64,000 nt of DNA from Luteibacter aegosomaticola (GTDB taxonomy: Bacteria; Pseudomonadota; Gammaproteobacteria; Xanthomonadales; Rhodanobacteraceae): contig NZ_CP095741.1 of assembly GCF_023078475.1 (NCBI RefSeq), positions 1,612,001 to 1,676,000 on the forward strand, read 5' to 3'. Below are positions 7,973 through 17,003 of this stretch, piece by piece. Every line of letters starts with the position of its first letter. The stretch's first letter is position 1. The notes under the pieces are model-generated. The model had not been told where the DNA came from. It made no database searches and worked only from the letters and a program-made list of their open reading frames with translations. Both the position numbers and the translations under genes were made by a program.

Positions 7973-10672
7973 ATGACGATCAGCAAGACCCTGCTCTGTA
8001 GCAGCATCCTGTTCGCGCTAACCGCCGTGGCCCACGGCCAGGAGGCGCCGCCGGTCGCGAACGATCCGGCCACGCCGAAGACCGCCCAGCAGAAGGCCGC
8101 CGAAAAGCAGGCCCAGCAGCTGCAGGAAGTGACGGTGACCGGTTACCGCGGAAGCCTGGAAAAGGCGATCGACATCAAGCGCAACGCCAATGCCGTGGTC
8201 GATGCGATCAGCGCAACGGACATTGGCAAGTTCCCGGATACCAACGCCGCCGAATCGCTCTCGCACCTACCGGGTATCACGGTGGACCGCCAGTTCGGCG
8301 AGGGCGAGAAGATCAGCGTCAACGGCACCGATGCGGCACTGAACCGCGTGCTGCTCAACGGCCAGACCATCGCCTCGGGCGACTGGGGTGGTAACCCCAC
8401 CGATACCAGCGGCCGTACGTTCAACTATTCGCTGCTGTCGCCCGAGATCATCGGCCTCATGGAGGTCTACAAATCGCCCGAGGCGCGCATCGACGAGGGC
8501 AGCATCGGCGGCACGGTCATCATCCACACGCGCAAGCCGCTCGACCTGCCGGCGAACACGCTGCGCGGTTCGCTGGGCTACAACTACAACGACCGCTCGG
8601 CGCAGGGCAATCCGCGAGGCTCCGTACTGTGGAGCTGGAAGAACGCCGACGATACGTTCGGTTTCCTGACCAGCCTGACCCACGACAAGGAAAACCTCTC
8701 GCGCGCTGGTATCGAATTCTTCGGCTACACCACGGGCGCGAACATCACGGGCAACCCGGCAGTCACGGGCGACCCGAACTACGCGAACGCGAAGATCCCC
8801 GTCGGCATCAATAGCGCGTATTTCCAGCAGACCCGCGAGCGCAACGGCATCCAGTCCACGCTGCAGTGGCGTCCGGACGAGCGCAACGAATTCAACCTCA
8901 CCGGCCTCTACGTCAAGGGCAAGTACGACAACTTCAGCGAATCGCGCTATGTGTGCCCGGGCTGCGGCGACCTGAACAAGCTCACGAATATCAACGTCGC
9001 CAACGGCTACATCACCTCGGGCACGGTGTCGGCCGATACCGGCAACGGCCAGCCTTACGCCGAGCTGGATGCCAACTACCGCAAGACCGAGGTCTCCACC
9101 AAGAGCCTCAACCTGCGCCACGATTTCAATGGCGATGCGTGGGTGTTCACCAGCCAGGTGGGCTACACCAGTGCGAGCGGTGGCAAGGACCCCGAATACC
9201 TCATGAAATACCTGCTGCAGAACGGCGGGTACGATTTCGGCTACGACGGCCGCAATACCAGCGTGAACTACCAGAACGGATCGGCCGCCAACTGGGGTCT
9301 GCCAGCCTCGCCGGCCGGATCGCCTGCGGGCGATACCACGCTGCCGGGTTCGAACCAGGCGGGCGGCATCTACTACGAGCAGACGACCGATCGCGAGCGC
9401 TATGCGCAGTTCGATGCCTCGCGCGACCTGGAGTGGGGACCGATCAACAAGATCGAGATGGGCGTGAAGTACACGAACCACTTCGACGGCACCCAGTCGC
9501 GCGGCAATCGCCTCAACACGACGGACGCCATCTCCCTGCTCGATTTCGACCCGGGCACCACGCCGGGCGGCCTGTTCGACGGCCTGCATGCCAGCGGCGA
9601 TCTCACCGACTGGCCGACGGCCAGCAAGGGCGCGGTCGTCTCCTACCTGAACTCGCTGCCGCAGGGCCCGTACACGCTGAACTACCCGGCGATGTTCGGC
9701 GTCTCCGAGGTGACCAAGGACGCATACCTGCAGGTCAACTACGAGTCCGGCCCGTGGCGCGGCAATGTCGGCGTGCGCTACGTGGATACGAAAGACACCT
9801 CGAATTACTACGTGAACAGCGACGGTGGCTCGTACCAGCGGGTCTCGAACACCACGCATTACTACAAGCCGCTGCCCTCGGTGAACGTCGCGTACGACAT
9901 CGACGAGAGCAAGGTCCTGCGCCTGTCGGTCGCCAAGGTGATCGCCCGACCACGCTATTCCGACCTGGCGGGCGCCACCTCGCTCAACGGTGCGGCCACG
10001 GGCAATTTCACCGCCAGCGCCGGCAACCCGGACCTGAAGCCCTACCAGTCCACCAATTTCGATCTCTCGGCGGAGTGGTATTTCGCCCCGGCCAGCCTGC
10101 TTTCGGTGGAAGGCTTCGTTCGCAAGATCGACAGCTACATCGTCACGACCACGACCGATCGTTCGATCACCGACCCGACCACGGGCCTGACCAACGTGTA
10201 CTCGGTGACCTCGCCGGTCAACGCGTCGAACGCCAAGGTCTCCGGCCTGTCCTTCATCTACCAGCAGGATATCGGTGCCGGGTTTGGGATCCAGACGAAC
10301 TACACGTACAGCAAGGCCACGACGCACGCCGACAGCAACGGCGATACGCTGAACCTGCCGTACCTGTCGAAAAATACGATCAACATCATTCCGTATTACG
10401 AGCACGGCCCCTGGTCGGCGCGCATCAACTACAGCCGCCGCTCCCCGTACTTCACCCAGGTAGGCCGCCTGAACTCCAACGTGTTCTCCGATGCGTACAA
10501 GGAGCTGGATCTCAGCGCCTCGTACCAGGTCAATGAGTGGATGGGCGTGACCCTCAGCGCGACCAACCTGCTCGACTCGACCTATTACCAGTACGCTGAT
10601 ATTAAGTACGCGCCCATCGGGGAATACAAGAGTGGCCGTACATACTCCATGACCCTTAACTTCAAGCTTTAG
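7973..10672 (+). CDS. TonB-dependent outer-membrane receptor for glycans
   Basis: Outer-membrane beta-barrel transporter of 899 residues of the Xanthomonas/Caulobacter-type carbohydrate TonB receptor group. The ATG at 7973 is chosen because MTISKTLLCSSILFALTAVA is a signal peptide ending AHGQE. Next come the TonB box region (LQEVTVTGYR) and the plug domain (NAVVDAISATDIGKFPDTN, then LSHLPGITVDR and LNRVLLNGQT). The barrel ends with GRTYSMTLNFKL; the last residue is Leu, while Phe is usual. Two putative operators lie upstream, and an alpha-fucosidase and a GH18 enzyme follow. The likely ligand is a fucose-containing oligosaccharide, an inference from neighbours. Confidence 0.92.
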   Translation: MTISKTLLCSSILFALTAVAHGQEAPPVANDPATPKTAQQKAAEKQAQQLQEVTVTGYRGSLEKAIDIKRNANAVVDAISATDIGKFPDTNAAESLSHLPGITVDRQFGEGEKISVNGTDAALNRVLLNGQTIASGDWGGNPTDTSGRTFNYSLLSPEIIGLMEVYKSPEARIDEGSIGGTVIIHTRKPLDLPANTLRGSLGYNYNDRSAQGNPRGSVLWSWKNADDTFGFLTSLTHDKENLSRAGIEFFGYTTGANITGNPAVTGDPNYANAKIPVGINSAYFQQTRERNGIQSTLQWRPDERNEFNLTGLYVKGKYDNFSESRYVCPGCGDLNKLTNINVANGYITSGTVSADTGNGQPYAELDANYRKTEVSTKSLNLRHDFNGDAWVFTSQVGYTSASGGKDPEYLMKYLLQNGGYDFGYDGRNTSVNYQNGSAANWGLPASPAGSPAGDTTLPGSNQAGGIYYEQTTDRERYAQFDASRDLEWGPINKIEMGVKYTNHFDGTQSRGNRLNTTDAISLLDFDPGTTPGGLFDGLHASGDLTDWPTASKGAVVSYLNSLPQGPYTLNYPAMFGVSEVTKDAYLQVNYESGPWRGNVGVRYVDTKDTSNYYVNSDGGSYQRVSNTTHYYKPLPSVNVAYDIDESKVLRLSVAKVIARPRYSDLAGATSLNGAATGNFTASAGNPDLKPYQSTNFDLSAEWYFAPASLLSVEGFVRKIDSYIVTTTTDRSITDPTTGLTNVYSVTSPVNASNAKVSGLSFIYQQDIGAGFGIQTNYTYSKATTHADSNGDTLNLPYLSKNTINIIPYYEHGPWSARINYSRRSPYFTQVGRLNSNVFSDAYKELDLSASYQVNEWMGVTLSATNLLDSTYYQYADIKYAPIGEYKSGRTYSMTLNFKL

Positions 10673-10677
10673 CGCGC

Positions 10678-10718
10678 ACCGGCGGTGGCCGTTCCCTGCG
10701 GCGCCGCCGGTCCTTTTT
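10678..10718 (+). terminator. Hairpin with T-tract between receptor and fucosidase
   Basis: ACCGGCGG at 10678-10685 pairs with CCGCCGGT at 10704-10711, followed by CCTTTTTTG. Because the next gene continues on the same strand after only 21 bp, it may be a partial terminator that lowers expression of the downstream enzymes relative to the receptor. Confidence 0.65.
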
Positions 10719-10738
10719 TGCGAATGAGGAGCTCCACC

Positions 10739-12379
10739 ATGCGCCCACGGCTCACGCCCCTCCTGGCCCTGGCATGCTTAGCCTTCTCCTGTAGGAGCGC
10801 GCTTGCGCGCGATAACTCCCCAAGCTCACCGACAGCCCCCACCGCAACAACGCAAACCCCTTACACCCAGGACCAGGCCTGGCAAAAAGCCTCGGCAAAA
10901 TTCGCACCCGCTCGCCAGGCCATCCTGGCCGGCGTGGCGGCAAAGGTCTCGGACGGCCCGTTCCGTCCCGACTGGGCCTCGCTCAAGGCCTACCAATCCC
11001 CCGCGTGGTACGACGATGCCAAGTTCGGCATCTTCATCCACTGGGGCGTTTACTCGGTACCGGCGTTCGGCAGCGAGTGGTACTCGCGCAACATGTACCA
11101 GCAGGGCACCAAAGAGTTTGCCCACCACGTGGCCACCTACGGGCCACAATCCCGTTTCGGCTACAAGGACTTCGTGCCGTTGTTCAAGGCCGAACACTTC
11201 GATGCCGATGCGTGGGCCACGTTGTTCCGCGAAGCCGGCGCGCGCTACGTGGTACCGGTGGCCGAGCACCACGATGGCTTCGCCATGTACGACTCGAAGC
11301 TTTCCGACTGGACCGCGGTGAAGAAGGGGCCAAAGCGCGATGTGATCGGCCTGCTGGCCAAGGCGATCCGTGGGCAGGGCATGCACTTCGGCATTTCCTC
11401 GCACCGCGCCGAGCACGACTGGTTCTTCGACGGCGGCCGCCACTTTGATTCCGATGTGAACGATCCGGCTAACGCCGAGCTGTACGGCCCCGCGGTCGAT
11501 CACCTCAGCAAGCACGACGAGATCCTGGCCGACGACTGGACCTACGTCTCGCAGGCCTGGCTGGATGACTGGCTGGCGCGTACGGCCGAGATCATCGACG
11601 ACTACCACCCGGACCTCATCTATTTCGACTGGTGGATCGGCCACCCGACCTTCCGCAACACTTTGCCGACCCTGCTTTCGTACTACTACAACGATGGCGC
11701 GAAGCGCGATGGCGTGGTGGTGAACTACAAGCTCGGCGACCTGCCCGAAGGCGCCGGCACGCTGGATATCGAGCGTGGGCAGCTCACCGGCATCCATGCG
11801 ACCCATTGGCAGACCGACACCTCGATCAGCAACGACTCGTGGGGCTACGTCGAGCACGATACGTACAAGTCACCGACCTTCATCATCCACCTCCTGGCCG
11901 ACGTGGTCAGCAAGAACGGTAACCTCATGCTCAACATCGGCCCGCGCGCCGACGGCACGATCCCGCAGGGCGCGCAGGATACCCTGCGCAGCATAGGCGC
12001 CTGGTTGAAGGTGAACGGTGAGGCGATCTACGCCAGCAAGCCGTGGCGCGTCTACGGCGAGGGCCCGACCGAAGTGGTGGGCGGGACGTTCCAGGATACG
12101 AAGACCAAGCCCTATACGGCCCAGGATTTCCGCTTCACCACCGGCAACGGCAAGCTCTACGCGATCGAGCTGGGCTGGCCCGCGAGCGGCAAGGTCAGTG
12201 TGCATGCGCTCAAGGCGGCCGACAAGGTGAACCGTGTCGAGCTGCTGGCCGATGGCCGCGACGTGCCGTTTACCCAGGATGCCAAGGGCCTCCACCTCAC
12301 GCTTCCCACCCAACCCGTCGGCAGCGATGCGTATGTGTACCGCATCACGCTGGCGGCTCCGATCAAGGCTACCCCATGA
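10739..12379 (+). CDS. Exported alpha-L-fucosidase, GH29
   Basis: Glycoside hydrolase family 29 enzyme of 546 residues releasing L-fucose from glycans. The start at 10739 follows a GAGGAG ribosome-binding site. The signal peptide runs LTPLLALACLAFSCRSALA; its last part, including the AxA cleavage motif, is encoded by a family A repeat. Fucosidase motifs are WYDDAKFGIFIHWGVYSVP, VPVAEHHDGFAMYDS, and DLIYFDWWIGH, in which the Asp is the expected nucleophile. GNLMLNIGPRADGTIP closes the barrel, and a small beta domain follows. It overlaps the next gene by four bases. It probably acts in the periplasm on material imported by the upstream receptor. Confidence 0.93.
   Translation: MRPRLTPLLALACLAFSCRSALARDNSPSSPTAPTATTQTPYTQDQAWQKASAKFAPARQAILAGVAAKVSDGPFRPDWASLKAYQSPAWYDDAKFGIFIHWGVYSVPAFGSEWYSRNMYQQGTKEFAHHVATYGPQSRFGYKDFVPLFKAEHFDADAWATLFREAGARYVVPVAEHHDGFAMYDSKLSDWTAVKKGPKRDVIGLLAKAIRGQGMHFGISSHRAEHDWFFDGGRHFDSDVNDPANAELYGPAVDHLSKHDEILADDWTYVSQAWLDDWLARTAEIIDDYHPDLIYFDWWIGHPTFRNTLPTLLSYYYNDGAKRDGVVVNYKLGDLPEGAGTLDIERGQLTGIHATHWQTDTSISNDSWGYVEHDTYKSPTFIIHLLADVVSKNGNLMLNIGPRADGTIPQGAQDTLRSIGAWLKVNGEAIYASKPWRVYGEGPTEVVGGTFQDTKTKPYTAQDFRFTTGNGKLYAIELGWPASGKVSVHALKAADKVNRVELLADGRDVPFTQDAKGLHLTLPTQPVGSDAYVYRITLAAPIKATP
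10790..10813 (+). repeat. Family A repeat inside the fucosidase signal peptide
   Basis: TGTAGGAGCGCGCTTGCGCG followed by CGAT forms a complete family A copy. It codes for residues 18-25 of the alpha-fucosidase precursor (CRSALARD), including the probable signal peptidase site after ALA. Confidence 0.88.
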
Positions 12380-13431
12380 AACGATGGCTTTACCCGCTGT
12401 TCGCCTGCCTGCTGTGGATGCCCGTGGCAGCGTTTGCCAAGGCTCCGGTGGCGCTCTTCTACATGCTGGAGTCGCAGAAATCGATCGCGTCGCTTGAAGC
12501 GCACGCCGACAAGATCGATGTGCTGGTACCCACGTGGTACGCCGTGGACCAGCATGGCCTCGTATCCGGCGGTCCCGATCCGTATGTGCTGAAGATCGCC
12601 AAGGCGCACAAGCTGCCGGTGATGCCGATCCTCTCTGCCGGCGGTGATCGCGAGCGTTTCCACACGCTGCTCGGCGACGAGAAAGCAAAGAAGGTGATGA
12701 TCGAGAGCCTGATCGAACAGGCGAAACTGCATGGCTTCAGTGGCTATCAGTTCGATTTTGAGAACATCGCCTGGACGGACCGTGACGCGCTGACGCTCCT
12801 CACCAAACAGACCTACGAAGCGCTGCACAAGCACGGCCTGCAGCTGACGATGGCCGTGGTGCCTAACGCGCCGGGTTATGCCGGGCATGGCGCCTTCAGC
12901 AAATGGATGTGGGAGTACTGGCGCGGTGCCTACGATCTCGAGGCCTTGTCCAAGGTGCTCGACCTGGTCTGCCTGATGACCTACGACCAGCACACCCGCT
13001 GGACCACGCCGGGCCCGGTGGCGGGCATGCCGTGGGTCATGGAGCATCTGCAGTACGCCTTGAAGGTAGTGCCGAAGGAGAAGCTCTCGCTGGGCATCGG
13101 CCTGTACGGCTATCACTGGTACGCCGGTAACCCGGTGGGTGCCGATGGCAAGGAAAACTCGAATATCTCCGCCGCGTACATCGACGCCGATGAATCCTTC
13201 CCGCTGGCGAAGGAAGTGGGCGCCACGATGCAGTGGGATCCGGTGGAACACGAGTCGTTCTTCTGGTTCTACCGCGACCAGATGCGCGAATGGGTATTCC
13301 TGCCCGATGCGCGTGCCTTCCGCGACCGCTACGACGTGGCGAAGCAATACGGCCTGCAAGGCTTCTGCGCCTGGGTGCTGGGCGCGGAAGACCCGAAGAT
13401 CTGGGACGAATTACCCGACGCCGTGCGCTAA
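12376..13431 (+). CDS. Exported GH18-type glycosidase
   Basis: Protein of 351 residues with signal peptide MKRWLYPLFACLLWMPVAAF(AKA) and a glycoside hydrolase family 18 barrel. The segment GFSGYQFDFENI matches the end of the GH18 motif DxxDxDxE, with the terminal Glu as proton donor and an Asp two residues before. Other barrel segments are VLVPTWYAVD, VCLMTYDQHT and LSLGIGLYGYHWY. It resembles the YaaH-like subgroup. Family members include chitinases, peptidoglycan-related enzymes and endo-beta-N-acetylglucosaminidases; next to a fucosidase and a glycan receptor an endoglycosidase on fucosylated GlcNAc-containing glycans is plausible but unproven. The ATG overlaps the fucosidase stop. Confidence 0.8.
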   Translation: MKRWLYPLFACLLWMPVAAFAKAPVALFYMLESQKSIASLEAHADKIDVLVPTWYAVDQHGLVSGGPDPYVLKIAKAHKLPVMPILSAGGDRERFHTLLGDEKAKKVMIESLIEQAKLHGFSGYQFDFENIAWTDRDALTLLTKQTYEALHKHGLQLTMAVVPNAPGYAGHGAFSKWMWEYWRGAYDLEALSKVLDLVCLMTYDQHTRWTTPGPVAGMPWVMEHLQYALKVVPKEKLSLGIGLYGYHWYAGNPVGADGKENSNISAAYIDADESFPLAKEVGATMQWDPVEHESFFWFYRDQMREWVFLPDARAFRDRYDVAKQYGLQGFCAWVLGAEDPKIWDELPDAVR

Positions 13432-13436
13432 TGAAT

Positions 13437-13670
13437 CGCCGCCCCGGCCCCCGGGGCGGCAACCCTGTAGGAGCCCACCCTGTGGGCGACATCTTTCGCC
13501 CCACCGCAACAGGCCCTGCGGCGGTATCGCGAGAGGCTGATAAAGCGCCGCCCCGACATCCGGGGCGGCAACCCCGTAGGAGCCCACCCTGTGGGCGACA
13601 TCTTTCGCCCCACCACAACAGGCCCTGCGACGGTATCGCGAGAGGCGTCGCCCACAGGGTGGGCTCCTAC
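13437..13670. repeat. Tandem 109-bp duplication with three family B repeats
   Basis: Between convergent genes. Two direct copies with a period of 109 bp start at 13437 and 13546. Each begins with a hairpin GCCGCCCCGG/CCGGGGCGGC (second copy slightly changed), then the family B repeat GTAGGAGCCCACCCTGTGGG with trailing CGACATCTTTCGCC. A third family B copy lies in inverse orientation at 13647-13670. The structured region may terminate transcription from both sides. Confidence 0.85.
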
Positions 13671-13687
13671 GGAGATGAGGCGGGGGT

Positions 13688-15061
13688 TTAGCGGACGTTG
13701 AAAAGCTTGAACTCGCGGATGCGTGCGGTGCCTACGGCGGACTGGATGTTGAGGCGCACCTTGCGGGCGGTGACCGGCGCGAAGGTGTCGATCTTCATGT
13801 GGCCAATGGCCTGGGCCTGGGCCACGGTCTTCCACGCATTGCCATCCCACACCTGCACAGCGTAACCGTGGACGTTCTGGCCGCCGTCGAGCCACTCCAT
13901 GCTCATTGCGCGGTCGAAGGTGACGTCGCGGCCGAGGTCGACTTCCAGCGTGGCGTTCGCTGAGCCCTGCGGGGCTGACCAGAACGTCGTCGGGTCGTTA
14001 TCGAGCGCGGCGGCCGTGTTGGTATCCGTCGGCGCGTGCTTCGCTGCAAGATTCGCCTCGTCGCCGTAGCGCGCCTTCAGCGCCTTGCCGAACTCGGCAA
14101 GCCGGCGGACATCCGGATCGGGCAGCAGGCCGTGCGTATCCGGCGCCACGCCCAGCATCAGCTGGCCGCCGTGGCCGACACTGCTTTCCCAGTTGGCCAT
14201 GAGCTCATCGACCGTCTTCAGCGACGAGGCGAAGTCCGGCTTCGAACTGTAGAACCAATGATCCTTGTGCAGCGGCGTATCGACCTCCAGCGGCCGCCAA
14301 CGCAGCTGGCCGTGGCGGTCGATCACGTTCCAGTTCTCGCCTTCGACGATGCCCTGTTCGTTGCCTACCCAGCGGATATCGCCGTAATCGAACAAGGCCA
14401 CGTCGGCGAAGATCATGGCGTTGGTCTGGTAGGTGCGCAGCGTCTCCACGTATTTCGCGAAATCGTAGACATGCCCGGCGCTGCCGGCGCCATCGAGCCA
14501 CCATTCGGTGATCGGTCCGTAGTGCTGCACCAGCTCTTCGAGTTCGGCGAGATAGTACTTATCGTAGGCCGCCGAATCCTTGTAGCGCGGATCGTGGCGA
14601 TCCCACGGCGACAGGTAGATGCCAAAACCCAGACCTTCTTTTTTCGCTGCATCGGAAGCCATGCGGACGAGATCGCCCTTGCCACCCTTCCACGGGCTGG
14701 CCTTAACCGAGTAGTCCGTCTGGCCCGTCGGCCACAGCGCAAAGCCATCGTGGTGCTTGGCCACAAGCACCATGTAGCGCACACCGGCCGCTTTTACCGC
14801 GCGCGCCCACTGGTCGGGATCAACCTTGTCCGGGTTGAACACCGAAGGCGCGGCGGTGCCATCGCCCCATTCGCGGTCGAGGAAGGTGTTGGTACCGAAA
14901 TGGACGATGACACCGAACTCGAGATCCTGCCACGCCACCTGCTGCGGCGAGGGCTTCACATCGGTAAACGACTCGGCCTGTGCCGCCAACGGCAGCGCGA
15001 TGAGCAGCGCAGTGGCCAGGGCGGTCTTCAGGCGGCGGAACATACGAGGCTTGGATGACAT
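13688..15061 (-). CDS. Exported alpha-L-fucosidase, GH29, with F5/8-type C-terminal domain
   Basis: Second GH29 enzyme, 457 residues. A good AGGAG ribosome-binding site precedes the ATG at 15061. The signal peptide is rich in Leu and Ala and ends PLAAQAESF. The catalytic barrel includes EFGVIVHFGTNTF, YMVLVAKHHDGFALWPT, YLSPWDRHDPRY and ITEWWLDGAG (Asp probable nucleophile). A discoidin-like (F5/8 type C) region follows from about residue 330, with TTFWSAPQGSANATLEVDLG and ARKVRLNIQSAVGTARIREF. It is distinct from the first fucosidase, so linkage preferences may differ (for example alpha-1,3/4 versus alpha-1,2). It is the last gene of the minus-strand glycosidase operon, 36 bp after GH35. Confidence 0.92.
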   Translation of the reverse strand: MSSKPRMFRRLKTALATALLIALPLAAQAESFTDVKPSPQQVAWQDLEFGVIVHFGTNTFLDREWGDGTAAPSVFNPDKVDPDQWARAVKAAGVRYMVLVAKHHDGFALWPTGQTDYSVKASPWKGGKGDLVRMASDAAKKEGLGFGIYLSPWDRHDPRYKDSAAYDKYYLAELEELVQHYGPITEWWLDGAGSAGHVYDFAKYVETLRTYQTNAMIFADVALFDYGDIRWVGNEQGIVEGENWNVIDRHGQLRWRPLEVDTPLHKDHWFYSSKPDFASSLKTVDELMANWESSVGHGGQLMLGVAPDTHGLLPDPDVRRLAEFGKALKARYGDEANLAAKHAPTDTNTAAALDNDPTTFWSAPQGSANATLEVDLGRDVTFDRAMSMEWLDGGQNVHGYAVQVWDGNAWKTVAQAQAIGHMKIDTFAPVTARKVRLNIQSAVGTARIREFKLFNVR

Positions 15062-15097
15062 GGAACAGGAGCTCCTTGGGGAACGCGGAGGAGGGAA

Positions 15098-16942
15098 TCA
15101 GGGAGTCTTCGGCGGATCGGCCCAGAGGCGCTGGTTCACGCCGCTCAGTTCGGGCTTCGGCGTTGTATCGAGATCGAACAAGACCACCTCGTTCTCACCA
15201 CGGCGGAACCACGGTGCGGGTGCATACAGGTCATGCTGCGGGCCGATCGACCACACACGGCCGAGGTTCGCGCCGTTGAGCCAGAGCGCACCCTTGCTGA
15301 AAGCGCGGACGTCCAGATACGTATCGATGGGCTTGTTGATCTTCAGCGTGCCGCGGTGGAAGGCCGGCCCTTCCACCTTCGCGGTGGTCCAGCCGTGGAG
15401 CGTCGCCGGCGAGGTCATCGGCAGCGGGAACACCTGCCAGCCGTGCAGGACATCGTCGCCCAGCATCACGGGATCGATGAGTCCCGAGCGGCCGTCATCC
15501 ATGTGCGGGCCGTAATTCACGCGACCTGTGTTCTCCACGAGGAGATCGAGGGTGTGTTCGCCCGCCGGTACGTCGATATCCAGCGAGACCTGCTTCAACC
15601 GGCGCTCGACGGTGCCCTCGCGCTTGCGATCGAGATACACCGCCGCGTAGTCACGCACATCACCGAGGTACAGCGTGCCGTGGAAGGGGCCTTTCAGCGT
15701 GGTGCGGTAGAGGATGTAGCCATAGGCCTGGCCGAAGGCTTCCATCGGCTTCGGCAGGTCGGATGCCTGCGGTGCGGGCAGGTTGTCCCATAGCGAGGCG
15801 GACTCGCCCAGCGTGAAAGCGGGGAGGGTGCCGACCGCGGGTGAGGCGGGCACGGGTGGCAGCTTTGCCCCGGTAGCCTTGGCGATGACATCGCGGAACT
15901 GCGTGTACTTCGCCGTGGGCTGGCCGGCCTCGTCGATCGCGGCGTCGTAGTCGTAGCTGGTGGTCTGCGGTGCGTAATGGTCGGCGGGGCCGCCCTGGAA
16001 GTTCGCGCCGTTCATGAAACCGAAGTTGGTGCCGCCGTGGACCATGTAGATGTTCACGGAATAGCCTTGCTGCAGCATCCACGCTAGCTCGTCGGCCTGC
16101 TGCTTCGTATCCGTGTGCGCATGCTTGCCGCCCCACTGGTCGAACCAGCCCGCCCACCATTCGCCGGCCATCATCGGCACACCGGGCCGGAAGGCGGCGA
16201 GCATCTCGAAGCTCTTCTTCGCTTCGCCGGGCGAGAAGTCGATCACCGGCGTCACGTCGGGCAAGGTGCCGTTGGCGAGCAGGTCGGGGCCGTCGTAGGT
16301 GAGCAGCATGTCGTCGGTGAGGCCCGCGCGTTGCAGCATGCCGCGCACCGCGCTGAGGTAGGTCTTGTCGTTGCTGTACGAGCCGTATTCGTTTTCCAGT
16401 TCGGTGGCGATGATCGGGCCGCCGTGGCTGGCGAGCAGCGGTGCGAGTTCCTTGCCGAGACGCTGCAGGTAGCGGTCGGAGGCGGCGAGGAAGCGAGGAT
16501 CGCGCGAGCGCACGTGGATGTTCGGCTCGGCGAACAGCCAGGCGGGATAACCACCGGCGTCCCATTCGCCGCAGATATAGGGTCCGGGGCGAAGGATCAC
16601 GTTCAGGCCTTCGGCCTGCGCGGCTTTGACGAAGGCGGCCACGTCGTTGTTACCGCTGAAATCGAACTGGCCAGGCTTCGGTTCCAGCAGGTTCCAGAAC
16701 ACGTAGGTAGTGATCGTGTTCAGGCCCATGGCGTGCGCCTTGCGCAGGCGGTCCTGCCAATAGGCGCGCGGGATGCGCTGGAAGTGCAGGTCGCCGGAGA
16801 TGATCTGGTAGGGCTTACCTTCGCGCATGAAGTGCGGGCCGTTGATCGTTACCTGCGGGTTGGCGAATGCGTTAGGCGTGGCCAGTGCGGTGAGGGCGAG
16901 GGCGGTGGCGCAGGCTAGTTGGGTCAGGCGGGACTGCGGCAT
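15098..16942 (-). CDS. Exported beta-galactosidase, GH35
   Basis: Family 35 beta-galactosidase of 614 residues that removes terminal beta-linked galactose. The start at 16942 gives a signal peptide, SRLTQLACATALALTALATP(NAFA). The N-terminal barrel carries FMREGKPYQIISGDLHFQRI, TYVFWNLLEPKPGQFDF and GPYICGEWDAGGYPAWL. The acid/base is in TELENEYGSY and the nucleophile in MAGEWWAGWFDQWGG. C-terminal beta-sandwich domains include GALWLNGANLGRVWSIGPQ. It sits 56 bp after the GH3 gene, with a family A repeat in the gap. It would act after alpha-fucosidase on glycans with Fuc-Gal or Lewis-type ends. Confidence 0.93.
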   Translation of the reverse strand: MPQSRLTQLACATALALTALATPNAFANPQVTINGPHFMREGKPYQIISGDLHFQRIPRAYWQDRLRKAHAMGLNTITTYVFWNLLEPKPGQFDFSGNNDVAAFVKAAQAEGLNVILRPGPYICGEWDAGGYPAWLFAEPNIHVRSRDPRFLAASDRYLQRLGKELAPLLASHGGPIIATELENEYGSYSNDKTYLSAVRGMLQRAGLTDDMLLTYDGPDLLANGTLPDVTPVIDFSPGEAKKSFEMLAAFRPGVPMMAGEWWAGWFDQWGGKHAHTDTKQQADELAWMLQQGYSVNIYMVHGGTNFGFMNGANFQGGPADHYAPQTTSYDYDAAIDEAGQPTAKYTQFRDVIAKATGAKLPPVPASPAVGTLPAFTLGESASLWDNLPAPQASDLPKPMEAFGQAYGYILYRTTLKGPFHGTLYLGDVRDYAAVYLDRKREGTVERRLKQVSLDIDVPAGEHTLDLLVENTGRVNYGPHMDDGRSGLIDPVMLGDDVLHGWQVFPLPMTSPATLHGWTTAKVEGPAFHRGTLKINKPIDTYLDVRAFSKGALWLNGANLGRVWSIGPQHDLYAPAPWFRRGENEVVLFDLDTTPKPELSGVNQRLWADPPKTP

Positions 16943-16980
16943 GCTTGGGGCCTTGCGTTTTGGGCGGGGCGGTGAGGGGA

Positions 16981-17003
16981 TCGCGCTCAAGCGCGCTCCT
17001 ACA
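16981..17003 (-). repeat. Family A repeat providing the GH3 stop codon
   Basis: A family A copy read on the minus strand as TGTAGGAGCGCGCTTGAGCG followed by CGA. The TAG at 17001-16999, inside the repeat head, is the stop codon of the GH3 gene. Confidence 0.8.

Noticed and set aside
8267..10405. Minus-strand open frame of 712 codons opposite the TonB receptor
   Set aside because: Antisense shadow of a receptor with clear plug and barrel motifs; no start context or recognisable domain.
13437..13670. CRISPR-like array
   Set aside because: Only two direct units with a 109-bp period, the spacers are almost identical, and no cas genes are present.
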